64,000 nucleotides of DNA from Methanomicrobium sp. W14 (GTDB lineage: Archaea; Halobacteriota; Methanomicrobia; Methanomicrobiales; Methanomicrobiaceae). The notes below the pieces were generated by a model. The model ran no database searches, was not told where the DNA came from, and was given only the letters and a program-made list of their open reading frames with translations. Each line of letters starts with the position of its first letter. The stretch's first letter is position 1. Of the stretch, positions 9,626 to 18,210 are shown piece by piece. The position numbers were made by a program, and so were the translations under genes. The stretch lies in contig NZ_JAGGMM010000001.1 of assembly GCF_017875315.1 (NCBI RefSeq), positions 744,001-808,000 of the forward strand. The letters run 5' to 3'.

Positions 9626-10198
9626 ATGACAGATTACAAAGAACAGGTATATCAGCCCGAAGAAGATACTTACCTTCTTCTGGAATGCGCCTTAAAAGAG
9701 GCACGTCCCTGTGAAAATATAATTGAAGTCGGTACCGGAAGCGGCAAAATAGCGGGAGAGATAAAAAAAATCTCAGAGAACACATTTGCTATAGATATAA
9801 ATCCTTATGCATGCACAGCCTCAAAAAAGAAAGGTATAGAGGTCATAAGAGGCGATCTTTTATCCTGCATAAATAAAAGATTTGACCTGATTATCTTCAA
9901 TCCTCCATACCTTCCGACACAGCCCGGTGAGAGAATTGATGACTGGCTGGAATATGCTCTTGACGGAGGAATAAGCGGGCGGAATACTATAGAAAGATTT
10001 GCCGGTATGCTTGAGAAAGCAATGACAGACAACGGAAGGTGCCTTCTTTTGATCTCATCCCTTACGGGGAAAGATGAGGTTCTGGCAGATCTTTCATCAC
10101 TTGAATTAAATGTGTGCGTAATATCAGAGCGGTGCATCGAAGATGAAAAACTCTATGTTTTAAAAATAACACCCGGCGCATCCAGAAAGAAAAAATGA
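9626..10198 (+). CDS. HemK2/PrmC-like N5-glutamine methyltransferase
   Basis: A 190-residue SAM-dependent methyltransferase of the short archaeal HemK2/Mtq2 group, likely to methylate the GGQ glutamine of release factor aRF1. SAM motif EVGTGSGKIA, acidic position FAIDINP, and the defining substrate-binding motif NPPYLPT. It begins YQPEEDTYLLLE, the family's usual opening. ATG 9626 follows AAGAG with short spacing. In many archaea this gene directly follows ksgA; here the reversed HerA-like gene lies between them. Confidence 0.92.
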   Translation: MTDYKEQVYQPEEDTYLLLECALKEARPCENIIEVGTGSGKIAGEIKKISENTFAIDINPYACTASKKKGIEVIRGDLLSCINKRFDLIIFNPPYLPTQPGERIDDWLEYALDGGISGRNTIERFAGMLEKAMTDNGRCLLLISSLTGKDEVLADLSSLELNVCVISERCIEDEKLYVLKITPGASRKKK

Positions 10199-10310
10199 CG
10201 ATCATCTATGCACATCATATATTTTCATGCACTCACAGGATAATAATACATACAAACAGATAATTTCTATAAAAAATCAAAATTAAGACATTTTTTTTCC
10301 AAAAAAAGTT

Positions 10311-10353
10311 AGAAATTTATATATATTATAAATCAGGAATTTAAATTGGAGGT
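10311..10353 (+). promoter_or_regulatory. Archaeal promoter and strong ribosome site for the HdeD-like gene
   Basis: Purine-rich BRE AGAAA (10311-10315) precedes a TATA element TTTATATATA (10316-10325). Expected transcription start is near 10343, giving a short leader that contains GGAGGT (10348-10353) five bases before the ATG at 10359. This is one of the clearest promoters in the window. Confidence 0.6.
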
Positions 10354-10358
10354 CTAAA

Positions 10359-10925
10359 ATGGACGAAGTGGTAGTAATTGACAGTGAATTTTCACCGGTA
10401 AACTGGTGGGTATTCCTGCTTCAGGGACTGATAGCAATTATATTCGGTGCAATTGCGCTTGTATGGGCACCTTACGTTGTGGATCTGTTTGCCTATTTCA
10501 TAGGCGCCCTGATTATTATTTACAGTATTTCTACTATTATCAAAGGTATTGTCAAAAAAGATTCGACTAAATCAAAAGCAGTTCTTGTAATTATAGGGAT
10601 AATAGGTTTAATTATAGGAATACTTGCTGTGCTTAATGTTCTTGTTTTATGGCTTACGATAGCTGTCCTTATTGCAATATGGGCCCTCATCACAGGATTC
10701 GGAGATCTGTGGCTAGGCCTTACTGCGGAAAAGGAAAACGGATGGTATCGTCTGCTCCTTTCAATAACAGGAATTATAGGGATAGCTCTTGGTATAGTTC
10801 TTATAATTTTCCCGCTTCTCGGGACTGTTGTAATTGTTCAGGTCATCGGTGTATTTGCAATAGCAATCGGAATAGTTGACCTGATAACAGGATTCATGGT
10901 GCAGGGAAAACTCAGTTCAAACTAA
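10359..10925 (+). CDS. HdeD-family (DUF308) integral membrane protein
   Basis: 188 residues, almost all hydrophobic, with six predicted membrane spans arranged as three repeated pairs of the DUF308 type (FLLQGLIAIIFGAIALVWAP, VLVIIGIIGLIIGILAVLN, LLLSITGIIGIALGIVLIIF). HdeD relatives in bacteria are linked to acid stress, but in methanogens the function is unknown. Expressed from its own strong promoter and GGAGGT ribosome site. It converges with mutL, 21 bases away. Confidence 0.88.
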   Translation: MDEVVVIDSEFSPVNWWVFLLQGLIAIIFGAIALVWAPYVVDLFAYFIGALIIIYSISTIIKGIVKKDSTKSKAVLVIIGIIGLIIGILAVLNVLVLWLTIAVLIAIWALITGFGDLWLGLTAEKENGWYRLLLSITGIIGIALGIVLIIFPLLGTVVIVQVIGVFAIAIGIVDLITGFMVQGKLSSN

Positions 10926-10946
10926 ATATACCTATTTTTAGAGGCA

Positions 10947-12785
10947 TCAGCTTCTCATAAACAGTGAATCCAGTCTAGTTCTTGTGAAGACGAGCATAGT
11001 AGGTCTTCCATGGGGGCATGTATAAGGAAGCTCGGTTTTCGAAAGCTGGTTCAAAAGGCGGTTCATCTGTTCTTTGGTCAGTACAGAACCGGCCTTTATT
11101 GCCGCACGACATGCTATTGTCGAAGTAATTTTTTCTTTCTTGGAATCCAGAGATTTAAGATTTTCATCCAGAAGATCAGAAATGATATCCTTAAGAATCT
11201 CTGTACCTATCCGTTTTCCAAGGACCATAGGGACTGTCCTGACAGCAAACGTGTTTTTGCCAAACTCTTCAATAACAAACCCTTCCTCTGCAAGAAGTGA
11301 AAGATTGGAGCTCAGTGTTTCAGCTTCTTTTTCCTTAAAGGTCATTATAACCGGTACTAAAAGCTCCTGGGACTTATTTCCTGAATCACGGATTTTTATA
11401 ACCTGATCATAAAGAATTCTTTCATGAGCTGCATGCTGGTCGACTACGACTAGCTCATCACCCTTTGAATTCCTCATATTCGCAATAATATAAGACGCAT
11501 CATACTGTCCTATAACCTCCATTGCCGGAAGTTTCGATTCATTTTCTGATTCATCAAAATTTTCGGTGAGTCTCAACTGACTGTCGGTCGCACTAAATCT
11601 CGGATGATAACCAAAGTCCGGTTTTCCAGAAAGCTCCGGTTCACTGTCCCCTAAGTCATATGTGCCAGCTGGAGATTCAACCTTAAACAAAGGTTTTTGC
11701 AGGCTTTCTTCGGCAGATATTTCTTTAAAAGTATTTTTTTCACCTGATGAAAAGTCCAGCTGAACATTCCCTGATTTCAGTGCCTTTTTAACTGCAGATG
11801 AAATTTCCTCAAATATCTCCTTTTCGCGTGACAGTCTTACTTCCCTCTTTGTAGGGTGGACATTTACATCTACTATACTTCTGTCAATTATAATGTTTAG
11901 AAAAACGGCAGGATAGCGGTCTTTTGCCAGAAGAGTTCCGTAACCACTTTTTATTGCCTTCATCAGAACAGGAGAGGCAACTACACGGTTATTTATTGAC
12001 AATAAAACATGTTTCGAGTCCGGGTAATTGAGATTCTGAACTGAACAGAACCCCTCTGTTCTCATAAATGAATTCACTGACTCTACATCAAACATTTTAT
12101 CCGAAATATCTTTCCCGTAAATATATGATATAGTTTCGATGAGAGAATCCGTCTTCAGTGTGGATATTTTTTCCTTTCCGTTGTGAACCAGCCTGAATGA
12201 GACCGAAGGATTCGCTATTGCAATACGTTCGATTACGGTGTAGATATGATTGAATTCAGTCTGCCTGGACTTGAGGAATTTTTTCCTTGCCGGTGTATTG
12301 AAAAAAAGATTTTCCACTATTACAGTTGTCCCGTCAGGAGAGCCTGTCTCTCCTATATCAATTACATTTCCCCCCTCGGCGATAATCTTTGTTCCAGATA
12401 ATACCTTCGATGAATGCGTCTTTGTTATAACTGTCAGCCTTGAAACCCCGGAGATACTTGCGAGGGCCTCACCTCTGAACCCCATAGTCTCAATATTTGA
12501 AATGTCTGACACATCTTCTATTTTGCTTGTTGCATGGCGCTTTAAAGAAAGCAGGGCCGAATCCCGGTTCATGCCGCATCCGTTGTCCACAACCATCATC
12601 CTGAAAATTCCGCCTGAATCAGAACCTATATCAACAGTCACTGAATCCGCGCCTGAATCAAGAGAATTTTCTACAAGCTCTTTTACCACCGACGCTGGCC
12701 GCTCTACGACCTCTCCGGCAGCAATTTTATTGACTGTAGCCTCGTCAAGTACATGTATAGTGCGTGTGTTTTCAGAATCGTTCAA
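10947..12785 (-). CDS. mutL: DNA mismatch repair protein MutL
   Basis: 612 residues. The N-terminal GHKL ATPase has the expected order: ELVENSLDSGAD (motif I), DNGCGM (motif II), GFRGEALASI (motif III). A linker of low conservation follows, then a C-terminal dimerisation/endonuclease domain with DQHAAHERILYD, ACRAAIKAG and CPHGRP. The metal motif is normally DQHA-x2-E-x4-E; here the last position is Asp. Overlaps the mutS stop by four bases (ATGA), so MutS and MutL are made together. MutS/MutL in methanogens are usually considered of bacterial origin. Confidence 0.96.
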   Translation of the reverse strand: MNDSENTRTIHVLDEATVNKIAAGEVVERPASVVKELVENSLDSGADSVTVDIGSDSGGIFRMMVVDNGCGMNRDSALLSLKRHATSKIEDVSDISNIETMGFRGEALASISGVSRLTVITKTHSSKVLSGTKIIAEGGNVIDIGETGSPDGTTVIVENLFFNTPARKKFLKSRQTEFNHIYTVIERIAIANPSVSFRLVHNGKEKISTLKTDSLIETISYIYGKDISDKMFDVESVNSFMRTEGFCSVQNLNYPDSKHVLLSINNRVVASPVLMKAIKSGYGTLLAKDRYPAVFLNIIIDRSIVDVNVHPTKREVRLSREKEIFEEISSAVKKALKSGNVQLDFSSGEKNTFKEISAEESLQKPLFKVESPAGTYDLGDSEPELSGKPDFGYHPRFSATDSQLRLTENFDESENESKLPAMEVIGQYDASYIIANMRNSKGDELVVVDQHAAHERILYDQVIKIRDSGNKSQELLVPVIMTFKEKEAETLSSNLSLLAEEGFVIEEFGKNTFAVRTVPMVLGKRIGTEILKDIISDLLDENLKSLDSKKEKITSTIACRAAIKAGSVLTKEQMNRLLNQLSKTELPYTCPHGRPTMLVFTRTRLDSLFMRS

Positions 12786-15424
12786 TTATTATCATCTCCG
12801 GCCTCTTTTTTCAGTTCATACAGCAGTGCAAGTGCTTCTCTAGGATTAACAGAGTTTGGATCGATGCTTTTCAGTTTTTTCAGGACTGGGTCTTCCTTTC
12901 GCGGTGAAGATACAGGTTCGGGGTTGTCAATCAGCAGAAGCTGTGTATACCGTGGCATTTTTCTGCCGCTTTTTGGATCATACTGTTTCTCCTGTTCTTC
13001 CTTTAGAATAATTTCTGACCTTTTAATTACTTTGGACGGTATTCCGGCAAGTTTTGCCACGTGAATACCATAGCTCCTGTCGGTTGCACCGGGAATCAGT
13101 TTTCTCAAAAACACCACATCGTCCCCTGTCTCCCTGACAGCAAAATGGTAATTCCTTACTCTTTTCAAATCGGCCTCTATTTCTACCATTTCATGGAAAT
13201 GTGTTGCAAACAGAGTCCTGGGCCCCTCCTGTTTAGTCCCGTGAAGAAACTCAAGGACTGCCTTTGCAATGGAAAAACCGTCCAGGGTACTTGTCCCCCT
13301 GCCAATTTCATCAAGAATGACAAGACTTTCAGGTGTTACATTATTCAGTATATTGGCAAGTTCAAGCATTTCCACCATAAATGTACTCTGCCCGCTTGCC
13401 AGGTCATCAAAAGCTCCGACTCTTGTAAAAATCCTGTCTACAATTCCGATGACAGCAGTATCTGCAGGAACAAAACACCCCGTCTGGGCCATTATGCATA
13501 TAAGTGCAACCTCACGCATATACGTGGATTTTCCAGCCATATTCGCCCCTGTAATTATCAGTATCTGGTTGTCTGATGAATCAAGATCAGCATCATTGGG
13601 GACAAAGTTCTGGATGTTTCTTTCTACGACCGGATGCCTCCCGTTGTTTATCAGAAGGCGCTTTGAATCTTCTATAACCGGCCGGATGTAATTTCTTGAA
13701 TGGGATATTGCGGCAAGGTTTGCATATACATCCAGAAGACCGATATTTCTTGCAGTTGTCTGTATTGTTTCAACGTATGGCTTTATCTTTTCAATTAATT
13801 CCTGATATATTTCATATTCAAGTGCAGACACCTTCTCCTCCGCATTTGCAATAAGCGATTCTTTCTCCTGCAGGACCGGAAGAGTATACCTTTCGCCGTT
13901 TACTGTGGTCTGCTTTCTGACATATTCAGGCGGAACGTTTTTTGAATTTGATTTTGTAACCTCAATAAAATATCCAAAAACCTTGTTGTACCCCACTTTC
14001 AGTGACTTTATGCCTGTCCTTTCACGTTCGGACTGCTGAAAGGAGGCTATCCAGTCTTTGCCGGATACTGAGATATCTCTCAGCTCGTCAAGAGAGAGAG
14101 CATAACCTTCACGGATAACTCCTCCCACACGGGCATTGACAGGAGGTTCGTCGCACACTGCTTTTGCAATAAGCTTTCTGATATCCTCCATATCACTGAT
14201 TTTTCTAAGTGACTCTGTAACAAGATATGGAATTTCAGACGGTGAGGAGTCAAAATCACTTTTTATATCCGTTATTTTTTCAAGTGAGTCTTTTAATGCG
14301 TTTAAATCACGGGGACCTGCATTTCCGTATGATATACGACTTGCTATTCTTTCTATATCATAGAATTTGTGAAGGTGTTCCCTGAGAGATGAGCGTATCA
14401 TAGGTAGATCATAAAAATACCCTACTGAGTCCAGACGCCTGTCAATTTCAGCCTTGCTGACAAGTGGTGAGGTGATGAATTTTTTAAGTATTCTGCTGCC
14501 CATGGGAGTTTTTGTCTCATTCAGAATACCAAAAAGCGATGAGTCCGGACCGCCGGATTTAATATTCTCAAGAATTTCAAGATTTCTGAGTGTGACGGCA
14601 TCAAGGATCATATTATTTGAAGAGATTTTTGTCGAAAAATTTCTGATGTAATTAAGATCTGTCATCTGCGTCTCGCACGCATAGGAAAGACATGCACCGG
14701 CGGCACAGATAGATGAATCCATACCAAGGCACCCGTAACCCTCAAGCGAGGAGACATGGAAATGATTTTTCAGGTAATCACCGGCAAACTTCAAATCGAA
14801 TGCAGAATCACTGTAGGAAGTTACAATTACACCGAGTTTTTTTAGATTTTCAGAGAGACCTGAAGATGACGAAACAGGTATTATGCATTCGGCAGGCTGG
14901 TATTTTGATATTTCGGAATTCAGGTCCGAAAAGCCTGATGAGGCATTACACGAAGATATAAAGAATTCTCCAGTTGAGATATCCAGAAATGCAATTCCGT
15001 ATTCCTTATTTTTTTTATCCGGAAAAACCGACATAAGATATGAAGACCCGGAGTTTCCAAGCATTTCGGAGTCGATTATAGTCCCGGGTGTGATTATTCT
15101 GACAACATCGCGCTTTACGATGCCCTTCGCTTTTTTCGGGTCTTCTACCTGATCGCATATGGCTACCCTGTAGCCTTTGCGGACAAGGCGTGCAATATAC
15201 ATCTCCCCTGCATGTATAGGTACTCCGGCCAGAGGCATTTTTTCGCCGTTGACGTCTCTGCCCCTGGATGTGAGCGTTATTTCAAGTTCCCGTGATACTA
15301 CTTCTGCATCTTCACCGAAAGTTTCATAGAAATCACCCATCTGGAAAAAAAGAACTGTATCCGGGTATTTCTTCTTCATCTCGTAAAACTGCCTCATTGC
15401 CGGTGTTGGTCCTTCTTTGCTCAT
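12782..15424 (-). CDS. mutS: DNA mismatch repair protein MutS
   Basis: About 880 residues, full length for bacterial-type MutS1. N-terminal mismatch-binding motif FFQMGDFYETFGEDA with the stacking Phe and Glu, a central lever/clamp region, and a C-terminal ABC ATPase with Walker A GANMAGKST, GAFDDLASGQSTFMVEM, Walker B LVILDEIGRGTSTLDG and the late ATHFHEM. ATG at 15424 (MSKEGPTPAMRQFYEMK) is chosen because homology starts there. A TTG 16 codons earlier is in frame, but the added residues do not look like MutS. Upstream lie two oppositely oriented copies of a 21-bp repeat. Confidence 0.95.
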   Translation of the reverse strand: MSKEGPTPAMRQFYEMKKKYPDTVLFFQMGDFYETFGEDAEVVSRELEITLTSRGRDVNGEKMPLAGVPIHAGEMYIARLVRKGYRVAICDQVEDPKKAKGIVKRDVVRIITPGTIIDSEMLGNSGSSYLMSVFPDKKNKEYGIAFLDISTGEFFISSCNASSGFSDLNSEISKYQPAECIIPVSSSSGLSENLKKLGVIVTSYSDSAFDLKFAGDYLKNHFHVSSLEGYGCLGMDSSICAAGACLSYACETQMTDLNYIRNFSTKISSNNMILDAVTLRNLEILENIKSGGPDSSLFGILNETKTPMGSRILKKFITSPLVSKAEIDRRLDSVGYFYDLPMIRSSLREHLHKFYDIERIASRISYGNAGPRDLNALKDSLEKITDIKSDFDSSPSEIPYLVTESLRKISDMEDIRKLIAKAVCDEPPVNARVGGVIREGYALSLDELRDISVSGKDWIASFQQSERERTGIKSLKVGYNKVFGYFIEVTKSNSKNVPPEYVRKQTTVNGERYTLPVLQEKESLIANAEEKVSALEYEIYQELIEKIKPYVETIQTTARNIGLLDVYANLAAISHSRNYIRPVIEDSKRLLINNGRHPVVERNIQNFVPNDADLDSSDNQILIITGANMAGKSTYMREVALICIMAQTGCFVPADTAVIGIVDRIFTRVGAFDDLASGQSTFMVEMLELANILNNVTPESLVILDEIGRGTSTLDGFSIAKAVLEFLHGTKQEGPRTLFATHFHEMVEIEADLKRVRNYHFAVRETGDDVVFLRKLIPGATDRSYGIHVAKLAGIPSKVIKRSEIILKEEQEKQYDPKSGRKMPRYTQLLLIDNPEPVSSPRKEDPVLKKLKSIDPNSVNPREALALLYELKKEAGDDNN

Positions 15425-15490
15425 CCGTGTATTATCTTTGTTTTCGTAGGGATATGATTGTTTTGAGAACAAATACGATCAATTTACCCG

Positions 15491-15511
15491 ATAAACCATA
15501 TGTTGCTAAAC
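15491..15511 (+). repeat. 21-bp repeat, copy A (two mismatches to copies B and C)
   Basis: Begins ATAAACCATATG and ends TTGCTAAAC. It matches copies B and C at 19 of 21 positions. It lies 67 bases upstream of the mutS ATG, inverted relative to copy B, so A and B could pair as a long hairpin with a 71-base loop. Confidence 0.7.
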
Positions 15512-15577
15512 AATTTTCTCAAAGGTGTAAAGTCCAACATCAATATCATTATATTTTTTGATTTCCCTAACACATAG

Positions 15578-15603
15578 GTAAAGTATAGCATCATATGGTT
15601 TAT
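15578..15603 (-). repeat. 26-bp repeat, copy B
   Basis: Read on the minus strand it starts ATAAACCATATG, continues ATGCTATAC and ends TTTAC. It is identical to copy C (18102-18127) at 25 of 26 positions and is inverted relative to it. The B-C pair brackets the xerA island. Confidence 0.85.
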
Positions 15604-15816
15604 TGAATATATGTTTCAAGTATCAAGAAAACGAAAAAGGTGAAATTCAGTGAATAAATTAATAAAACCAGAATATATAACAGATTCAAAAGGAATTTCT
15701 TAAAAAACTACCAGGCAGGACAACATTAGTTAATCTAAAAGAAACAAAAGCCTCAGTTCATAAAGCAGTAACCAACATATTAATCTGATTTAACGGATGC
15801 TCCCGCGTAGGAAAAC

Positions 15817-15884
15817 CATCCCCACGATGTAACACCTATTGAAACCAACTGTTTAATCCGGTAAAGCAGGCACCTCCTGCCTGA
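15817..15884 (+). pseudogene. Probable remnant of a TnpB (IS200/IS605-type) 3' end with terminal hairpin
   Basis: One frame reads HPHDVTPIETNCL (15817-15855); a second, shifted frame reads VKQAPPA then stop (15861-15884). DVTPxET and KQEAPPx are typical of the last residues of archaeal TnpB proteins, so a frameshift and loss of one codon would explain what is seen. A hairpin CAGGC/GCCTG (15867-15871, 15879-15883) sits where IS605-type elements carry their right-end structure. No upstream RuvC or zinc-finger part is left. Judged by eye, not by alignment. Confidence 0.35.
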
Positions 15885-16388
15885 GCTCTGAATAATCATA
15901 AATAATCTTAGATATACTTTGAATAAACAGTTTTTTTGGTATTTCTTACGAAATCTCCACGTACCACGGATTACAATTCCAAAAAAAGTATGAGAGGGTC
16001 ACTAAAACTAAAACAAAAATAGATTGGCCTTAAAAAGTTGCAACTTGAATTGGTGCAGGTCTGGTTTTTGCCAAAATCAGTTATACGAAATTTTAGTGCA
16101 GACCAAAATAACGTTTAAACCTTATTTATCAGGACTAATATCCTTTCCAAAACCTTCCAATTTCCTAAACATGGTTTTTAAGACACTCTTGATGAGTCAT
16201 TATTCAATTCGCTATTTCTGAGCGATTAGCATAGAATAATCATCCTCTTAAGACCCATAGAAAACAACTTACAACAAGGGGTTACTATGAATCCAGGAAT
16301 TTTTTTTGACCAGCCGCCAGACTGCAGGGACACTATAACTTGAACACATTATTATTGTGTAATGAAGAAAACCTGTGTGACATATATT

Positions 16389-16416
16389 TTTGCGCAGAAT
16401 GTATATTCTACGCAAA
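16389..16416 (+). other. dif: dif-like Xer recombination site
   Basis: A 28-bp site with the 11-6-11 layout of Xer sites. Left arm TTTGCGCAGAA (16389-16399), spacer TGTATA (16400-16405), right arm TTCTACGCAAA (16406-16416). The arms are inverted copies with one mismatch, and symmetry extends one base further on each side. The spacer is the same as in the E. coli dif site, and the stretch GCGCA-x-AATGTATATT also matches it. It lies 33 bases before the ATG of the only tyrosine recombinase in the window. It could instead be an autoregulatory operator of xerA. Confidence 0.6.
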
Positions 16417-16449
16417 ACTTATTTACATAGAGTTATCAATAAAATAGCA

Positions 16450-17364
16450 ATGAAAAAGGATTCTTTTTCTGAATGGATAAAACGCTTCAGTTATCACCTG
16501 AAAATGAGGAATTATTCGCCCCGGACAATCAAAAGTTATGAAGACGGCATAAAGAGATTCGGGCATTATATGTGGATAAGACGAAACAAAGGCGAGGACG
16601 ACATTGAAGCATACTGGACTGACCGGAAAAATGCAGAAAATGACACAAAAATAGAGGTATCTCCTGTATTTGTAAATGATTTCCTGCTTTTTATTTCGCT
16701 ACAGAACAATTACAAACCGGCAACGCTGCAGAGAATAATATCCTCATTAAGTTCATTCTACAGGTTCTGCTATGCACAGGGTGCAGTTGAGGCAAACCCC
16801 ATGATCGGAATAGACAGGCCGAAAATCAAGGAAAAGGAGATTAGGTACCTCAAACATAACCAAGTCTTAAAGCTCCTGGAATCTATTCAGGATGAAAGAG
16901 ACCGCCTTATAATCAGGACGATATACGCAACAGGAGTACGTGTGTCCGAACTCTGCGGAATTGATATTGAAAATATAGATTTTGAAGACCATACAATCAG
17001 AGTTAAGGGAAAAGGAGGAAAAATAAGAACTGTTTTTATCGACGATGAAACACTTGATGAAATAGAAAAATACTCCGGCGGAAAGATTGAGGGGCCATTG
17101 TTTACAGGTCAGCTCGGAAAGAACATCTCTCCAAGAACGGTTCAGTACATATTTAATAAATACGCTCCGAAAGGGATTACACCGCATAAAATAAGACACA
17201 GCTACGCCAGTGAACTGTACAAAAGGTCCAAAAACCTTAGGGTTGTACAGGAAAATCTGGGCCACAGTTCAATTCAGACAACTGAAATCTACCTGCATAC
17301 TGATGTCGACGAAAGAAAAGAAGTCTACAATAGATTTTTCCCGCTCTCAGAATCAGGGAAATAA
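16450..17364 (+). CDS. xerA: XerA-type tyrosine recombinase
   Basis: 304 residues from ATG 16450. N-terminal SAM-like core-binding domain (MRNYSPRTIKSYEDGIKRFG; LQRIISSLSSFYRF) and C-terminal catalytic domain with all expected residues: Arg164 in ATGVRVSELCG, the Lys hairpin KGKGGKIRTVFI, His246 and Arg249 in HKIRH, His272 in LGHSS, and nucleophile Tyr281 in TTEIYLH. The frame is open 20 codons further up, but that part covers a dif-like palindrome and TATA-like CTTATTTACA, so ATG 16450 is the likelier start. Probable role: chromosome dimer resolution, or integration/excision. It stands alone in an AT-rich island. Confidence 0.9.
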   Translation: MKKDSFSEWIKRFSYHLKMRNYSPRTIKSYEDGIKRFGHYMWIRRNKGEDDIEAYWTDRKNAENDTKIEVSPVFVNDFLLFISLQNNYKPATLQRIISSLSSFYRFCYAQGAVEANPMIGIDRPKIKEKEIRYLKHNQVLKLLESIQDERDRLIIRTIYATGVRVSELCGIDIENIDFEDHTIRVKGKGGKIRTVFIDDETLDEIEKYSGGKIEGPLFTGQLGKNISPRTVQYIFNKYAPKGITPHKIRHSYASELYKRSKNLRVVQENLGHSSIQTTEIYLHTDVDERKEVYNRFFPLSESGK

Positions 17365-17552
17365 GCAGAAAAATAACCCGTTCTTTATTTTTTTCAATTT
17401 AATCAGTCCATATCAAGGCCTTCTGTGAAGATAAGGGTAAGGGCCCGGCAAAAAGACTTATTTTCCATTTATATGAAACTGCGAAACTGCCTCCCTGTAA
17501 CAAAAAAACGTTTGAATAAATCAGAAGGTAATTTTAAGAAACTTTTAACTTA

Positions 17553-17599
17553 TAAACCCGTCACCTGCCCGAGGTCTAAAATGCTTTTTAGCGGGTTTA
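17553..17599 (+). other. Long-loop inverted repeat, possible structured RNA
   Basis: Perfect eight-base arms TAAACCCG and CGGGTTTA separated by 31 bases, in otherwise A/T-rich DNA. The loop contains a GC-rich segment CACCTGCCCGAGG. No matching RNA family is recognised. Confidence 0.3.
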
Positions 17600-18097
17600 G
17601 AAAAATCAAAAGCCTGTTTACTTCTTAAACAAATCTTACCAAGACTAAAATACCAATATTAACAAATTTCTGTTTAAATTAAAAGGGCATACACGCAGGA
17701 TTTACTATTAAAGAAAATTATAAGAAATTTTATTTTCTGTCCAGGGATAACATTTTTCTTCATAAATTATAGGCTATATCTGGATTTTTCATTATTTAAA
17801 CGATTTTTAAAAAATAACGGACTCTCTTTTATTAATTTTAAAGCATAATCAGATTCTTTACAGGACAATAAACCGCAGAAAAACCATAGATTTAATGAAA
17901 ATTTAACGAATATATCTTTGCCTTTTTTTAGGAAATTTTTAGAGGAAGACCTGACTTTTTTGTGGAAAAACGCTCAAGAGAATATCACACCGCAACATCC
18001 AGAAAATCAGGGATATCCAATGTCAATAGGACCCTGAATAAACAAACAGAGGTATAATCTGGCTTAGTTTAAGTGTACATTCACATGAGAACACCAA

Positions 18098-18210
18098 TTA
18101 TATAAACCATATGATGCTATACATTACTGGGCTATAATATCATGATACTAAAATCCTCTAAAATCTCGAAAGAATTATCTAGAAATATCAGAAAACCTGC
18201 TTTGAGGAGG
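18098..18210 (+). promoter_or_regulatory. Promoter, repeat-overlapped leader and ribosome site of the DUF5806 gene
   Basis: TATA element TTATATAA (18098-18105) should give a start near 18130 and an 85-base leader. GAGGAGG (18204-18210) lies five bases before the ATG at 18216. Repeat copy C overlaps the downstream half of the TATA box, so a protein binding it would block transcription. Confidence 0.45.
18102..18127 (+). repeat. 26-bp repeat, copy C
   Basis: Starts ATAAACCATATG, continues ATGCTATAC, ends ATTAC. It matches copy B (15578-15603, opposite strand) at 25 of 26 positions and copy A at 19 of 21. It lies in the promoter of the DUF5806 gene, about 90 bases before the ATG. Confidence 0.85.

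Larger units (their letters stand above)
15425..16388. other. Gene-poor AT-rich region upstream of mutS and xerA
   Basis: About 960 bases with no convincing intact gene. Frames up to 65 codons exist but have no ribosome site or recognisable protein. Contents that can be supported: two copies of a 21-bp repeat in opposite orientation near mutS, a probable TnpB 3' remnant with a hairpin at 15867-15883, and an inverted pair GGTCTG (16058-16063) / CAGACC (16099-16104). An 18-codon frame after AAGGGG near 16287 is too short to call. Confidence 0.6.

Noticed and set aside
15650-15703. 17-codon frame resembling the start of an antitoxin
   Set aside because: Has an AAAAGGTG ribosome site but stops at once and has no toxin gene beside it; at best a remnant.
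16024-16221. 65-codon open frame upstream of xerA
   Set aside because: No ribosome site, no recognisable sequence, and A/T-rich composition make chance the best explanation.
17425-17628. 67-codon basic open frame downstream of xerA
   Set aside because: It overlaps the stem-loop, lacks a ribosome site and shows no family pattern. A very small gene cannot be fully excluded.
17700-18200. Replication origin in the A/T-rich gap
   Set aside because: No orc1/cdc6 gene in the window and no repeated origin-recognition boxes; the 26-bp repeat occurs only once within this gap.
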